From Bacteroides sp. (lineage in GTDB: Bacteria > Bacteroidota > Bacteroidia > Bacteroidales > Bacteroidaceae), in contig NZ_JASLER010000060.1 of NCBI RefSeq assembly GCF_030151085.1, positions 48,895 through 112,894 on the forward strand: a stretch of 64,000 bases of DNA, in the 5' to 3' direction. Below the pieces are notes generated by a model. It saw only the letters and a program-made list of their open reading frames with translations. It had not been told where the DNA came from and did no database searches. Made by a program: the position numbers and the translations under genes. This document shows positions 26,460-35,429 of the stretch, one piece after another. How positions within the stretch are numbered: the first letter of the stretch is position 1; every line of letters begins with the position of its first letter.

Positions 26460-28274
26460 TTATTTTAAACTGAGTTTATAAACAGTGAATGAAGTTACAG
26501 CATAGCTTCCTCCCTTTGCATAAAAGCTGATGCGATTATAAGGTTCCGAGGGGAATACGAGGTTTGTCATAGCAATACGTCCGTCATTACCAAAAGCCTC
26601 GATACTCGACTTATCAACAAACAAGCGAAGCGTCATCTCGTCAGTTCCATCTACAGGAGCTACCGTTACTGCCGGGAATTCTTTGCTGAAAGCTACATCC
26701 CCACTCTTTGTGCGATCCATTGAGAATTGTTTTTCAACCACATTGTAGTACAGGTCTACTTCTTCACCCTTCGAATTGAAGAGCTGCATACCGATAACAT
26801 CTGCATTCTTATTTTGAATAGTCATTTCTATTTCATAAGTACCGGTATTGTCGTTCAAGAGCTTATCTAAGTTATAGGTACGATCTACCTTGAATGTACG
26901 TTTCTTAGTACCTTTATCACGCATTTTCAGAAGTTCAGGAACAGGAGTCACTTTTACGTAAGTTTCTCCATCGGAGGTATAAAGCGAAAGGTCGCGAGGT
27001 ACAGAGTTTGCACTACGATATTGCTTGGTAGGTACATCATTGGCATACTGCCAATTGCTCATCCATGCCAAGGCGATGTGACGACCTTCGGGAGCATTGC
27101 TCCAAGTAACAGTAGCATAATGATCTTTTCCCCAGTCCATCCATTTGGTCGTCTTCGGAGAGTCGTTCACGAAGGTCTTGCCATCAAAGTTGCCCACAAA
27201 ATATTGGGTAGCACTACCGCCGAAAGGTCCTCCCGGATTGAGGTTACAAATCAACACCCATTTCTTCAACTCGGTATTCTCAATAGGGACTTCTATCAAA
27301 TCGGGACATTCCCAAACGCCACCATGAGCGCCTTGTCCTTCACCAAAACTGCTCTCATAAGCCCAATCCTTCAGGTTAGGCGAAGAATAGATTTGCATCT
27401 CCTGCCCTACGGCAAGAATCATAATCCACTTTTGTGTGTCTTTATGCCAAATCACTTTAGGATCACGGAAGTCACGTTGAGTGGAAGTCAATATAGGATT
27501 CCGCGCATACTTTTTGAAGGTTTTGCCATTATCGAGGCTGTATGCCATACTTTGTACCTGGCGTTCGCTTGCTGAGGTATAGAATGCAACGATAGCTCCG
27601 GCACCAAATCCGGCGGTATTGTCTTTATCTACTACACACGAACCACTGAAGATAGTTCCCAATGCATCGGGCAATATAGCTTCCGGTTGATGTTCCCAGT
27701 TTATCAAATCCTTTGTAGTAGCGTGTCCCCAATGCATATTTCCCCACATTGAGCCGTATGGATTGTGTTGATAGAAAAGGTGATAAACACCATCTTTATA
27801 TACCATTCCGTTAGGATCGTTCATCCAACCGTAAGCCGGCGTAAAGTGATAGACCGGACGAAACACTTCTCGGTTTGAAAAGTCGAATTCGTCAGCAAGC
27901 TTTATTTCATCCCAACACAATGCCGAATCAGCAATCAGTTGGAAGTTAAATGAAAGTTGCTTGTTTTCGAATCCGGTCATATCCACCGGAACAAAATAAT
28001 CTATCTTATTAATAGCAAGACGCACATTCATGCTACGCACAACGTCATTATTAGCTATCATATACAATTTAGCTTCCGGTGAAGCTTCTTCTACCGGTAG
28101 CAACAGATACTTTCTTTGCTCATCTATTTGAACAATACTCTGTCCGTCACCTAAATGTTTAATCACGAAAGGAGGATTTACAGCCTGACATGTTATAACT
28201 GTAGCTGCTGCACCTATGATTAATACAGACAATAATCGATAAGTAGAACGCCAGATCTTTCTAAACTGAATCAT
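26460..28274 (-). CDS. GH32 exo-fructanase with N-terminal DUF4980-like domain
   Basis: The 604-aa exported enzyme has an N-terminal membrane/signal segment (about 8-30) and a beta-rich accessory domain (about 32-130). A canonical GH32 five-bladed propeller follows: WMNDPNG (Asp nucleophile, about 149-155), FRDP and WECPDL (acid/base Glu). A C-terminal GH32 beta-sandwich ends in SIEAFGNDGR. All catalytic residues are present. It should release fructose from inulin- or levan-type chains, as the DUF4980-GH32 enzymes of B. thetaiotaomicron do. It is the first gene of the second PUL operon, with its own -7 box. Confidence 0.94.
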   Translation of the reverse strand: MIQFRKIWRSTYRLLSVLIIGAAATVITCQAVNPPFVIKHLGDGQSIVQIDEQRKYLLLPVEEASPEAKLYMIANNDVVRSMNVRLAINKIDYFVPVDMTGFENKQLSFNFQLIADSALCWDEIKLADEFDFSNREVFRPVYHFTPAYGWMNDPNGMVYKDGVYHLFYQHNPYGSMWGNMHWGHATTKDLINWEHQPEAILPDALGTIFSGSCVVDKDNTAGFGAGAIVAFYTSASERQVQSMAYSLDNGKTFKKYARNPILTSTQRDFRDPKVIWHKDTQKWIMILAVGQEMQIYSSPNLKDWAYESSFGEGQGAHGGVWECPDLIEVPIENTELKKWVLICNLNPGGPFGGSATQYFVGNFDGKTFVNDSPKTTKWMDWGKDHYATVTWSNAPEGRHIALAWMSNWQYANDVPTKQYRSANSVPRDLSLYTSDGETYVKVTPVPELLKMRDKGTKKRTFKVDRTYNLDKLLNDNTGTYEIEMTIQNKNADVIGMQLFNSKGEEVDLYYNVVEKQFSMDRTKSGDVAFSKEFPAVTVAPVDGTDEMTLRLFVDKSSIEAFGNDGRIAMTNLVFPSEPYNRISFYAKGGSYAVTSFTVYKLSLK

Positions 28275-28320
28275 GTTTTTTGGTATTAAGATTATAATAA
28301 ATTTATATTTAATTATGGCA

Positions 28321-28328
28321 CAAAGATA
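28321..28328 (-). promoter_or_regulatory. internal PUL promoter (-7 box) for GH32-MFS-fructokinase
   Basis: TATCTTTG on the minus strand, 46 nt before the GH32 ATG, in the 171-nt gap after the GH172 gene. It matches TAnnTTTG; the -33 element is unclear. It suggests that the enzyme-permease-kinase block can be expressed independently of susCD. Confidence 0.55.
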
Positions 28329-28445
28329 AGCGCTAAACTATTCTGAGGCTATCTATTTTGTTACAAAGTATAGTACAAATGTTACATATAAGACTCGTTA
28401 TTAATTATCTCATAAAAACCAATCTATTTTCATGTAACTATATTC

Positions 28446-29950
28446 TTAAAGTATTTGTATGCAATCTAAGCCAAACATGTATTTCTCTCCTACAGTCTTA
28501 GGATTCGTTCCTATTACGGTAACTTCCAAAGTAAGTTTTCCATTATCAGGAGCAAAAGTCCCCAAATTAATAGGTTCAGAAAGTACTACCCTAAGTCCTC
28601 AAATTCAATACTATTTTCACGGTGATATTTTGATATATCAACAGGTATAGGCAATAATTCTTTGGCTGCTTCATCCTCTCCTGATGTTCCAACAGCTTTA
28701 GCTTCTGCATCTCCATACCAGTAAACAGTAGTAGCGTAATCCACCGTTCCTTTTATCCAACTTAATAACTCAATATCAAATTGAAGCTTAGAAGAGAAGG
28801 GTATACCATCCAAATTACGAGTACGGAAAAAGGTATTATATCCATGAGAACTCTGCTGATCGGCACGAGGAGCACCGCCAAACGGGGTATGGAATATAAC
28901 AACAGGAGCCCACGAACTATTATAATAATCTTCTGTTCCTGTTCCGAAATGAGAAGGGAAAGTATCCGCATCTACCCATATTTTTTCATCTCCTTCACCA
29001 TACCAGGCCCTTGAATGATTAAAGAGAGTTAGAACATCTCCTTTATAAACTCCTCTCCCGGTTAATGTAGCAAAATTCCACTCTTTACAATTTCGATCTT
29101 CGTCCGGATGATCATATACAGGTAGCTGATTCTGCTGACGCCAGGAAGCATGAAAATACAATGAGCGTTCTCCCCATTGTAAAGGAGCAGTCATTACTTT
29201 CATATTTACATCCACACTTTGAGTAGAAATATTACGTATCGATAAACGAGCCCCTTTCTGATAAGGCATCAGCCAACGACTAATAACCTTTCCATGTCCG
29301 TCGGCTGATAAAAACCAACTTTGAACAGCCGGTGCCCCCATACCTCCGCCTGAATAATCAGACAAAGGCACCCAAACTGTAAGAATACTATCAAAAGATG
29401 CCATAAATATCAAATTGCGCATTAACTGGGCATACCTTGTAGAATCGACTTTACCTATTTCAAAATTAACTTCATAAACAGCATTCTCTCCTTGTGGTAA
29501 ATCTATACATATAGAATCGCCCGGTTGCAACCATTGTCTTTTTTCACTTCCCTGTAACTCCGTTTTAACCTCCGGATGTAATAGCAAATTATCAACCACT
29601 ACAATCTTCTGCCTGACGTCCGCAACTACCTTATCCGAAAAAGTTTCTACCAATGTACCTTTAGGATATTTACGATAATTGATATGATAGTATTTGGGGG
29701 TAGCAGTGATTCCAACTTCATCTTCAAAGGTTATTTTGCAACCTTTTGCAAAAGGTATGGGCAGGAATAAGGTACTTCCTCCTTTCCCATCCGGAGTATA
29801 GCTGGTATGTGGCTGCAATAGTCCGCGTGCCGACTCCTCAACTGATACCATCTCATCCAAAAGTGAATCCAATGTAACTTGAGATGTTCTTCTTGTACAA
29901 GAGACCAGCAATAACAAGCATAAAACAGATATTATATTCTTCATTTCCAT
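28446..29950 (-). CDS. GH172 (DUF2961) fructan/furanoside-active enzyme, frameshifted near the C-terminus
   Basis: The main frame (28586-29950, 454 codons) encodes a lipoprotein (SCTRR at the lipobox) with the DUF2961 signatures FGTGTEDYYNSSW, HTPFGGAPRADQ and DGIPFSSKLQFDIE. GH172 was founded on a difructose dianhydride I synthase/hydrolase, and other members cut D-arabinofuranosides. The frame stops early at 28586-28588. The next frame continues without a gap to a stop at 28446-28448 with family-like residues (VVLSEPINLG ... FGLDCIQIL, about 47 codons). One lost base at about 28589-28598 explains this. Either a real mutation or a sequence error is possible. It overlaps the upstream GH32 by 10 nt. 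Confidence 0.85.
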
Positions 29951-31410
29951 ATAGATTTAAGCATCCAAGCATTCAATTCCATATTTGTCCCTTTCTTTTG
30001 TGCAAACAGTTCAATTCCTGTTTGAGAAGCATTAGGATAAGTCAGTAAAGTAAATACATCTTTCCCATCATTAGTAAATAGTTCAATACTAGACTTATCT
30101 ACAAAGATATGAAATCTTATCTTATTGTCTATTGGTTCAACCAAAGCATGTGTCATGCGACTAAATTTAGGAATAGCAACATCTGCACTGTGAGTACGAT
30201 CAATCACTAAGTTGTGGGAATCAGTATCATAACTAATCACCACTTTACGACCATCACCTGTACATAGGTTAAATCCAAAGGTATTGGAAGTGTCAGTAGA
30301 GAAAGTTGCATCAAGTTCATACACATTCTCCTCAGGCACAAATCCAGGTATATTTTGTATGCCTACTTGCAAAGAACGTTTTATTGAAAAGGGTTTATAA
30401 CGAAGTGTTTGTAGTTGTTCAATAGGATTCTGAATTAATCGAATTCCTTCTTTATATGTTTTCAAATTCAAATTACGAGGAATGGACCAAAAACCTTTTC
30501 CATACCCAGAAGGGACTAATTGTGCATAATCCCATGTAGCCACCCAGCCCATTGAAACTGTATTCTTCAGAGTATTATCATAATCGCGAAAAGTGCGTGA
30601 TGCATAGAAGTCCAATCCTTTATCAAGATACAGGGGAGTATCGGGATGATTATCCATTAACGTAAAAGAAGTCCCATCAAAATCTCCAATAAAATATTGC
30701 TCTTGTGCCCAATTGATCGATACTACCATTACCCATTTCTTATTATTAAAATCACCATCAACAGGCAGTTGAAACAAATCAGGACACTCCCAAGACTTTT
30801 CATGATCACCCGCAGGTCCGAAATCACTGGTCCACGTCCAATTCTTCAAGTCAGTAGATGTATAGAACTTTATCTTTTTCTCCAATGCTTTCGCCACAAC
30901 CATTACCCACTTTTGAGTCGGCTCATGCCAAAACACTGTTGGATCTCTAAACTCTGTACTCCATATATCAAGAACAGGATTACCTTCATAATAATGGAAT
31001 GCCTTTCCATCATGACTAAAAGAAATCCCTTGTGCCTGCTTTTTTGAATCCTTCTCAAAGGCCGTATAAGCTGCTATATAAGCATCTTTGCCAAAACCGG
31101 CAGAATTATCCTTATCAATAAGTACTGAGCCTGTAAAATATGCAATGTTAGAGTTGGCACCAGTCATTGCAAAAGGAGTTATTTCGTTATAATGCACCAA
31201 ATCTGTAGATTCTACCTTTCCCCACCAATACATGTGGTACTTTCCTTGGTAATATATAAATCCACTAGGATCACCAATCCAACCTTTTTGTGGACTAAAA
31301 TGATATTGAGGTCTATAAGCTTCGCTATACAAGCTATCTGAGCTTACTTGGGCATTAACAGAAACTATTCCCGCCAACAGAAATATATATAACGCAAATG
31401 TAAATTTCAT
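29941..31410 (-). CDS. GH32 fructosidase with shortened first blade
   Basis: The 489-aa protein has a signal peptide (ends VNA-QVSSD, about 20). The catalytic triad residues are present: Asp in WIGDPSG (about 42-48), Arg-Asp in FRDPTVF and Glu in WECPDLFQLP. Compared with usual GH32, the stretch after the nucleophile is short (MYWWGKVESTDLVHY replaces the longer NP...MHWGHA segment), which removes part of the substrate-binding wall. A different linkage or a longer-chain substrate is therefore likely. It lies in the susC-susD-GH32-GH32-GH172 operon, 10 nt after the upstream GH32 and overlapping the GH172 gene by 10 nt. Confidence 0.92.
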   Translation of the reverse strand: MKFTFALYIFLLAGIVSVNAQVSSDSLYSEAYRPQYHFSPQKGWIGDPSGFIYYQGKYHMYWWGKVESTDLVHYNEITPFAMTGANSNIAYFTGSVLIDKDNSAGFGKDAYIAAYTAFEKDSKKQAQGISFSHDGKAFHYYEGNPVLDIWSTEFRDPTVFWHEPTQKWVMVVAKALEKKIKFYTSTDLKNWTWTSDFGPAGDHEKSWECPDLFQLPVDGDFNNKKWVMVVSINWAQEQYFIGDFDGTSFTLMDNHPDTPLYLDKGLDFYASRTFRDYDNTLKNTVSMGWVATWDYAQLVPSGYGKGFWSIPRNLNLKTYKEGIRLIQNPIEQLQTLRYKPFSIKRSLQVGIQNIPGFVPEENVYELDATFSTDTSNTFGFNLCTGDGRKVVISYDTDSHNLVIDRTHSADVAIPKFSRMTHALVEPIDNKIRFHIFVDKSSIELFTNDGKDVFTLLTYPNASQTGIELFAQKKGTNMELNAWMLKSIWK

Positions 31411-31420
31411 ATTTATTCTA

Positions 31421-33556
31421 TTAAAAGTTCATCCTTACTTTAGCATCTTTCAATGTCCAAATCTCAGCTGCTGCCTCTGTAGTCTTTCCATCAGAAAAGA
31501 GTTCCAACTGTGTGCTATTTTCTTTTAGTGGGAATATCCTTGTTGTGAAGGCATCCTGATTATTAATAAAACCTTCCACCACAGAACCATCTATAAATAA
31601 ATGAAATTCTATAGGCTTAGAAACGTCCAACTGATAGTAATCTTTACGAATTTCCAGCGGAATATGTTGACGTACCGAAGAATGAGTTTGATCTACTACG
31701 AGTTCCTTCTTCTCAACATCATAATATATCATACTAGATTCACTATTATCCGAATTCTTACACAACACAAATCCAAAGCGCTTTGAATCCCCTGGATAAA
31801 AAGTTGCTTTAATCTCCAGTTGATGTCCTTGTTTACTGATAATATAAGGTTGCGACGCCCCTATTTTTTTCTTTGGTAAAACGCTATGCTTTTCACGTAA
31901 TTGCTGTAAAACAGGATGTGGAGTCTGACAAATCTTTCCATTTTTGAGTTGCCATTTTCTTGGAATACTATATAGATGTGCCCAGCCTTGTTTATAAGTT
32001 GCCTCACCTCCTATTTCATCCGGTATTATTGAGATAGAAACGATATCCCCCATTGGTGTCTCTACTACAGAAGGAGACAACAAACGGTTTATAATCTCTA
32101 AATTCTGTGGCATAAGATCATCCGGTATAAACTTCTCATTCTTAAAGTCTCCTATCCAATATTGACAACGTGCCGGTACTCCTTTATACGGTACTCTATT
32201 GACTAAAAGCACATACTTGTTCCCCATTTTCTTGAAGACGGGCATCTCCCAAAATATACCGGAATTATCAAACTGAGGATTACCTTCAAATAATAAATGT
32301 ATAAAATCCCATTTCTTCTGATCAATGGATTTATATAACAACAATGCTCCATGTGGCGTTTCAGTATCCTCTATGCCGTAACCGATAATCATATACCAAG
32401 TATTTCCCTCTTTCCATACATATTGATCACGCATATCTGTACGGGTATATCCTGCCGGATGCTCGGCAATAACGGGATTGTGTTCATATTTCTCCCATTC
32501 AATCAATGCGCTATCTTTTGGGAAAGCAATGCCAACTCCCAATTTATCGCCACCTGCCGTATAGATAAGTTGTGGTACTCCATTATCATTGATCACAGCA
32601 CAACCCGACCATATTCCATTTTTATCATAAGAGCTGTCAGGAGTTAATGCTGGCTTTTCTTCTGTCCAGTGAACTAAATCCGAACTACTGAAATGCCCCC
32701 AATTAATCTGCCCCAAGAAGATGCCAGAAGCATTCTTTTGATTGAAGATATGATATTTACCATTAAAATGAATCAACCCGTGTGTCTCATTCGTCCAATT
32801 GGCAGCCGGCAACAAATGATATCGAGGGCGATTAAAATCAGCAGCAAATCGTGTTTCGGGAATAGCTAATACAGGAGTTTTTTTCAAATCAGAAGCAATT
32901 TCAGCTATTAGTTCCGAACACTCAACAGGAGTTGAACTTATTTTAATTTCATCAATCAGGCCATTTATTGCCGTAACATCGTACATCCAAACTTTCTTAT
33001 CCCGAAAATCCTTACCAATCTGAATATACATATTGTTAGATGAAATTAGTTTTTCCGATGGGTTCGAACCTACTTTATAGCCATTCATATAAATAGATTT
33101 GCCCTCTAAATCAATCAATAAATGCAGCCATTTAAAACGTTCTATTTTTGTATCTAAAGAGTAATAAGAATATGAATTGTCTTTTCCAACTCCAAGCAAT
33201 AGTTCACCATAACGATCTGTGCATATTGCAATAGAATTTCCCGATAAATCTTTCACTCCCATAAAAGCGGCAGTATCCGTTGGATAAGATTCTAATGCAA
33301 ACCAACCTGATAATGACGAAAAATCTTCTTTTACAGAAGTATTTAGCCAAGTTGAATACCCATCTGTACGAAGTGCTTTCCCTTTAATTCCGGCAACAAA
33401 CTCCGGTATTTGTTTAATAGTAGATAAATTCAGTTGTAACTCAGAATCAGTAGAAAGTAAGGGATTTTGTTCATCAAACGTCCAGACTCTCTGAGCACAA
33501 ATAATGTTTATGGAAAGTAAAAAGCTTCCTAATAAGGAATAAAGGTAGTATTTCAT
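31421..33556 (-). CDS. divergent GH32 with N-terminal LamG-like domain; nucleophile Asp replaced by Glu
   Basis: The 711-aa exported protein has a signal peptide (about 1-21) and a concanavalin/LamG-like domain (about 25-215: RTDGYSTWL, GWFALESYP, GLIDEIKI). A GH32 propeller and sandwich follow (about 240-705). The blade I motif WMNDPNG reads WTNETHG, with Glu257 at the nucleophile position. RDP reads MRDQ and the EC motif reads WEMP (Glu437 kept). It could be a GH32 branch with altered chemistry or a binding-only protein. It directly follows susCD and probably takes the place of the surface endo-fructanase. A hairpin separates it from susD. Confidence 0.88.
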   Translation of the reverse strand: MKYYLYSLLGSFLLSINIICAQRVWTFDEQNPLLSTDSELQLNLSTIKQIPEFVAGIKGKALRTDGYSTWLNTSVKEDFSSLSGWFALESYPTDTAAFMGVKDLSGNSIAICTDRYGELLLGVGKDNSYSYYSLDTKIERFKWLHLLIDLEGKSIYMNGYKVGSNPSEKLISSNNMYIQIGKDFRDKKVWMYDVTAINGLIDEIKISSTPVECSELIAEIASDLKKTPVLAIPETRFAADFNRPRYHLLPAANWTNETHGLIHFNGKYHIFNQKNASGIFLGQINWGHFSSSDLVHWTEEKPALTPDSSYDKNGIWSGCAVINDNGVPQLIYTAGGDKLGVGIAFPKDSALIEWEKYEHNPVIAEHPAGYTRTDMRDQYVWKEGNTWYMIIGYGIEDTETPHGALLLYKSIDQKKWDFIHLLFEGNPQFDNSGIFWEMPVFKKMGNKYVLLVNRVPYKGVPARCQYWIGDFKNEKFIPDDLMPQNLEIINRLLSPSVVETPMGDIVSISIIPDEIGGEATYKQGWAHLYSIPRKWQLKNGKICQTPHPVLQQLREKHSVLPKKKIGASQPYIISKQGHQLEIKATFYPGDSKRFGFVLCKNSDNSESSMIYYDVEKKELVVDQTHSSVRQHIPLEIRKDYYQLDVSKPIEFHLFIDGSVVEGFINNQDAFTTRIFPLKENSTQLELFSDGKTTEAAAEIWTLKDAKVRMNF

Positions 33557-33574
33557 AGTAACAGATTTTTTGTG

Positions 33575-33606
33575 ATGGAAAGGGAATGTATATATTCCCC
33601 TTCCAT
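33575..33606 (-). promoter_or_regulatory. intercistronic hairpin between susD and the GH32 genes
   Basis: ATGGAAAGGGAAT (33575-33587) pairs with ATTCCCCTTCCAT (33594-33606) with one mismatch and a 6-nt loop. There is no T-run after it on the minus strand, so it is more likely an mRNA processing or stabilising element, or a partial attenuator, than a full terminator. It would allow more SusCD than enzyme. Confidence 0.6.
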
Positions 33607-33623
33607 TTATGATTTATGCATTA

Positions 33624-35408
33624 TTATTTAAAGTCAGCATATCCAGGGTTTTGCACATATTTACCACCGGAAAATCCGTACTGGTTGTTCGGAATAGGAT
33701 AAAATTCATCCTTTCCACTCGTGAAATGTGCTTTAGCATAATAAATACGGTTGTCTTTTTCCGCTCCAATATAGTTGTTCATTGTTGTTTCAGCAATGCC
33801 CCAACGTACCAAATCGAAGAAGCGTTCACCTTCTAAAGCCTTCTCCAGACGGGTTTCCGAACGAAGAGCTTTACGGGCATACTCCTGATTCCATCCGGTA
33901 GCAGTATAAGGATTAATCAGATAATTAGCAGCATACTTGGAACCATTTTTGAAGTCTTTGACATAAGCACTATTCTTAGCACGATTACGAATTTGGTTAA
34001 TTAAATCACGAGCTGTATCAAGTCCATTACCCTCATTTATTTCAATCAATGCTTCAGCCTTCCATAGCAGAATATCTACATAGCGAATAATTTGCCAATT
34101 AAGTTGAGAAGCCCCCCATGGCCATCCCTTAAACATATCACTACTTTCAGGAGAAACCCAAAAACGCTTTGCACAATTATAACCATACGTTTCTTTATCA
34201 CGTACCCAACCATCACAGGGTTTTTCAGAATAGGTTTTCCAAGTTATATTCGGACGTCCTACAACAAAATCAAGACGAGGATCTACACTGGGTGTTGTAT
34301 TTTCCAAGGTATAAACGCCATTTGATAATACCGTCCGGCTATAATCTACTTTTGATTGATAATTGAAATCCGGCAAACCATTCGCGTCTGTTTGATAAGC
34401 ATTAATCAAGTCTTGACTGGGGAGGAAAAAGCCATCACCACCATAAGGGCTACCACCACCCGGAGAATTCAATAAGTTACTCCAATTGATGCGACCGGCA
34501 CTTTCAGTGCCATCATTCATAGAATATTGAACAGCAAATACGGACTCTTTACCATTCTCATTAGCTACAAGATCTAATCCTTGGAAATCGTTCAGCAAAT
34601 CATAACGATTACTTGCAGTTACCTGATCGCACAGCGACACTACTTCTTTAAGCAAATCTTTATTTATAGCCGTCACTGCATGAGTAGACTCATCTTGTTG
34701 ATAAGCTTGATATAATTTGATCTTGGCAGCATAAGCCAATGCAACATATTTATGTATACGCCCTACTTCTGACTGGGTAGAAGGAAGTTGCTCAGCAGCG
34801 TCTAACATCTCCTTAGCCAACTTACCTAATATTTCATCACGAGTAAACTCGTTATTTGCAATATCCGGATATTGAGATATTTCCACATTTTCATCAAAAT
34901 AAGGTATTTTATTGAAAAGGCGGCTTAGCTCAAAATAATAATGGGCCCGAAGCACTTTCATCTCGGCTATGCGTGAGGTGCGTCCTTTCACTTGTTCATC
35001 CGTAGCAGCATTCAAAACACGCAGTGCTGAGTTGCAACGTTGTACGCTACAATACAAATGATACCATTTACTATCAAGAAAACCATTGGTTGCATCCATA
35101 TCAAAGGTTTCCATACGATGAACTTCATTAAGGTCACCAACGCCACCTCCACCTTTATAAGCATTATCCGAACGAACCTCACCATAAGTCCAGTTAGTAG
35201 TAGGATGGCACCATACACTCCAACTCTGTCCTTCGGGACCACCTAAAGCCGCATAAGCAGCATTCACAAGTAAGTCAGCCCCCTTCGTGGAAGTCATAAT
35301 ATCTTCATTCAAGCTACCTTGAGGTTTCAAGCTCAAAAAGCTATCTTCGTTACAGCTAGTAACTACCAGCGCAAAAGCGCCAATCATATATATGTGTTTC
35401 AGTTTCAT
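33624..35408 (-). CDS. susD: SusD-like outer-membrane glycan-binding lipoprotein
   Basis: The 594-aa lipoprotein has a lipobox Cys in VVTSCNEDSFL. The RagB/SusD N-terminal region follows (LSLKPQGSLNEDIMTSTKGADLLVNAAYAAL, then TPR-like helices) and the C-terminal SusD domain ends in ERFFDLVRWG ... FYPIPNNQ. It caps the SusC channel and binds the oligosaccharide. The start could be ATG 35414 or 35408; the latter (MKLKHIYM) is a cleaner signal peptide. It lies downstream of susC with a gap of 15-21 nt. Confidence 0.95.
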   Translation of the reverse strand: MKLKHIYMIGAFALVVTSCNEDSFLSLKPQGSLNEDIMTSTKGADLLVNAAYAALGGPEGQSWSVWCHPTTNWTYGEVRSDNAYKGGGGVGDLNEVHRMETFDMDATNGFLDSKWYHLYCSVQRCNSALRVLNAATDEQVKGRTSRIAEMKVLRAHYYFELSRLFNKIPYFDENVEISQYPDIANNEFTRDEILGKLAKEMLDAAEQLPSTQSEVGRIHKYVALAYAAKIKLYQAYQQDESTHAVTAINKDLLKEVVSLCDQVTASNRYDLLNDFQGLDLVANENGKESVFAVQYSMNDGTESAGRINWSNLLNSPGGGSPYGGDGFFLPSQDLINAYQTDANGLPDFNYQSKVDYSRTVLSNGVYTLENTTPSVDPRLDFVVGRPNITWKTYSEKPCDGWVRDKETYGYNCAKRFWVSPESSDMFKGWPWGASQLNWQIIRYVDILLWKAEALIEINEGNGLDTARDLINQIRNRAKNSAYVKDFKNGSKYAANYLINPYTATGWNQEYARKALRSETRLEKALEGERFFDLVRWGIAETTMNNYIGAEKDNRIYYAKAHFTSGKDEFYPIPNNQYGFSGGKYVQNPGYADFK

Positions 35409-35429
35409 AATCATAATCTATTTAAAAGT

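Noticed and set aside
33055..33075. tRNA T-arm-like GGTTCGAACC
   Set aside because: It is inside the divergent GH32 coding sequence and no cloverleaf can be drawn around it.
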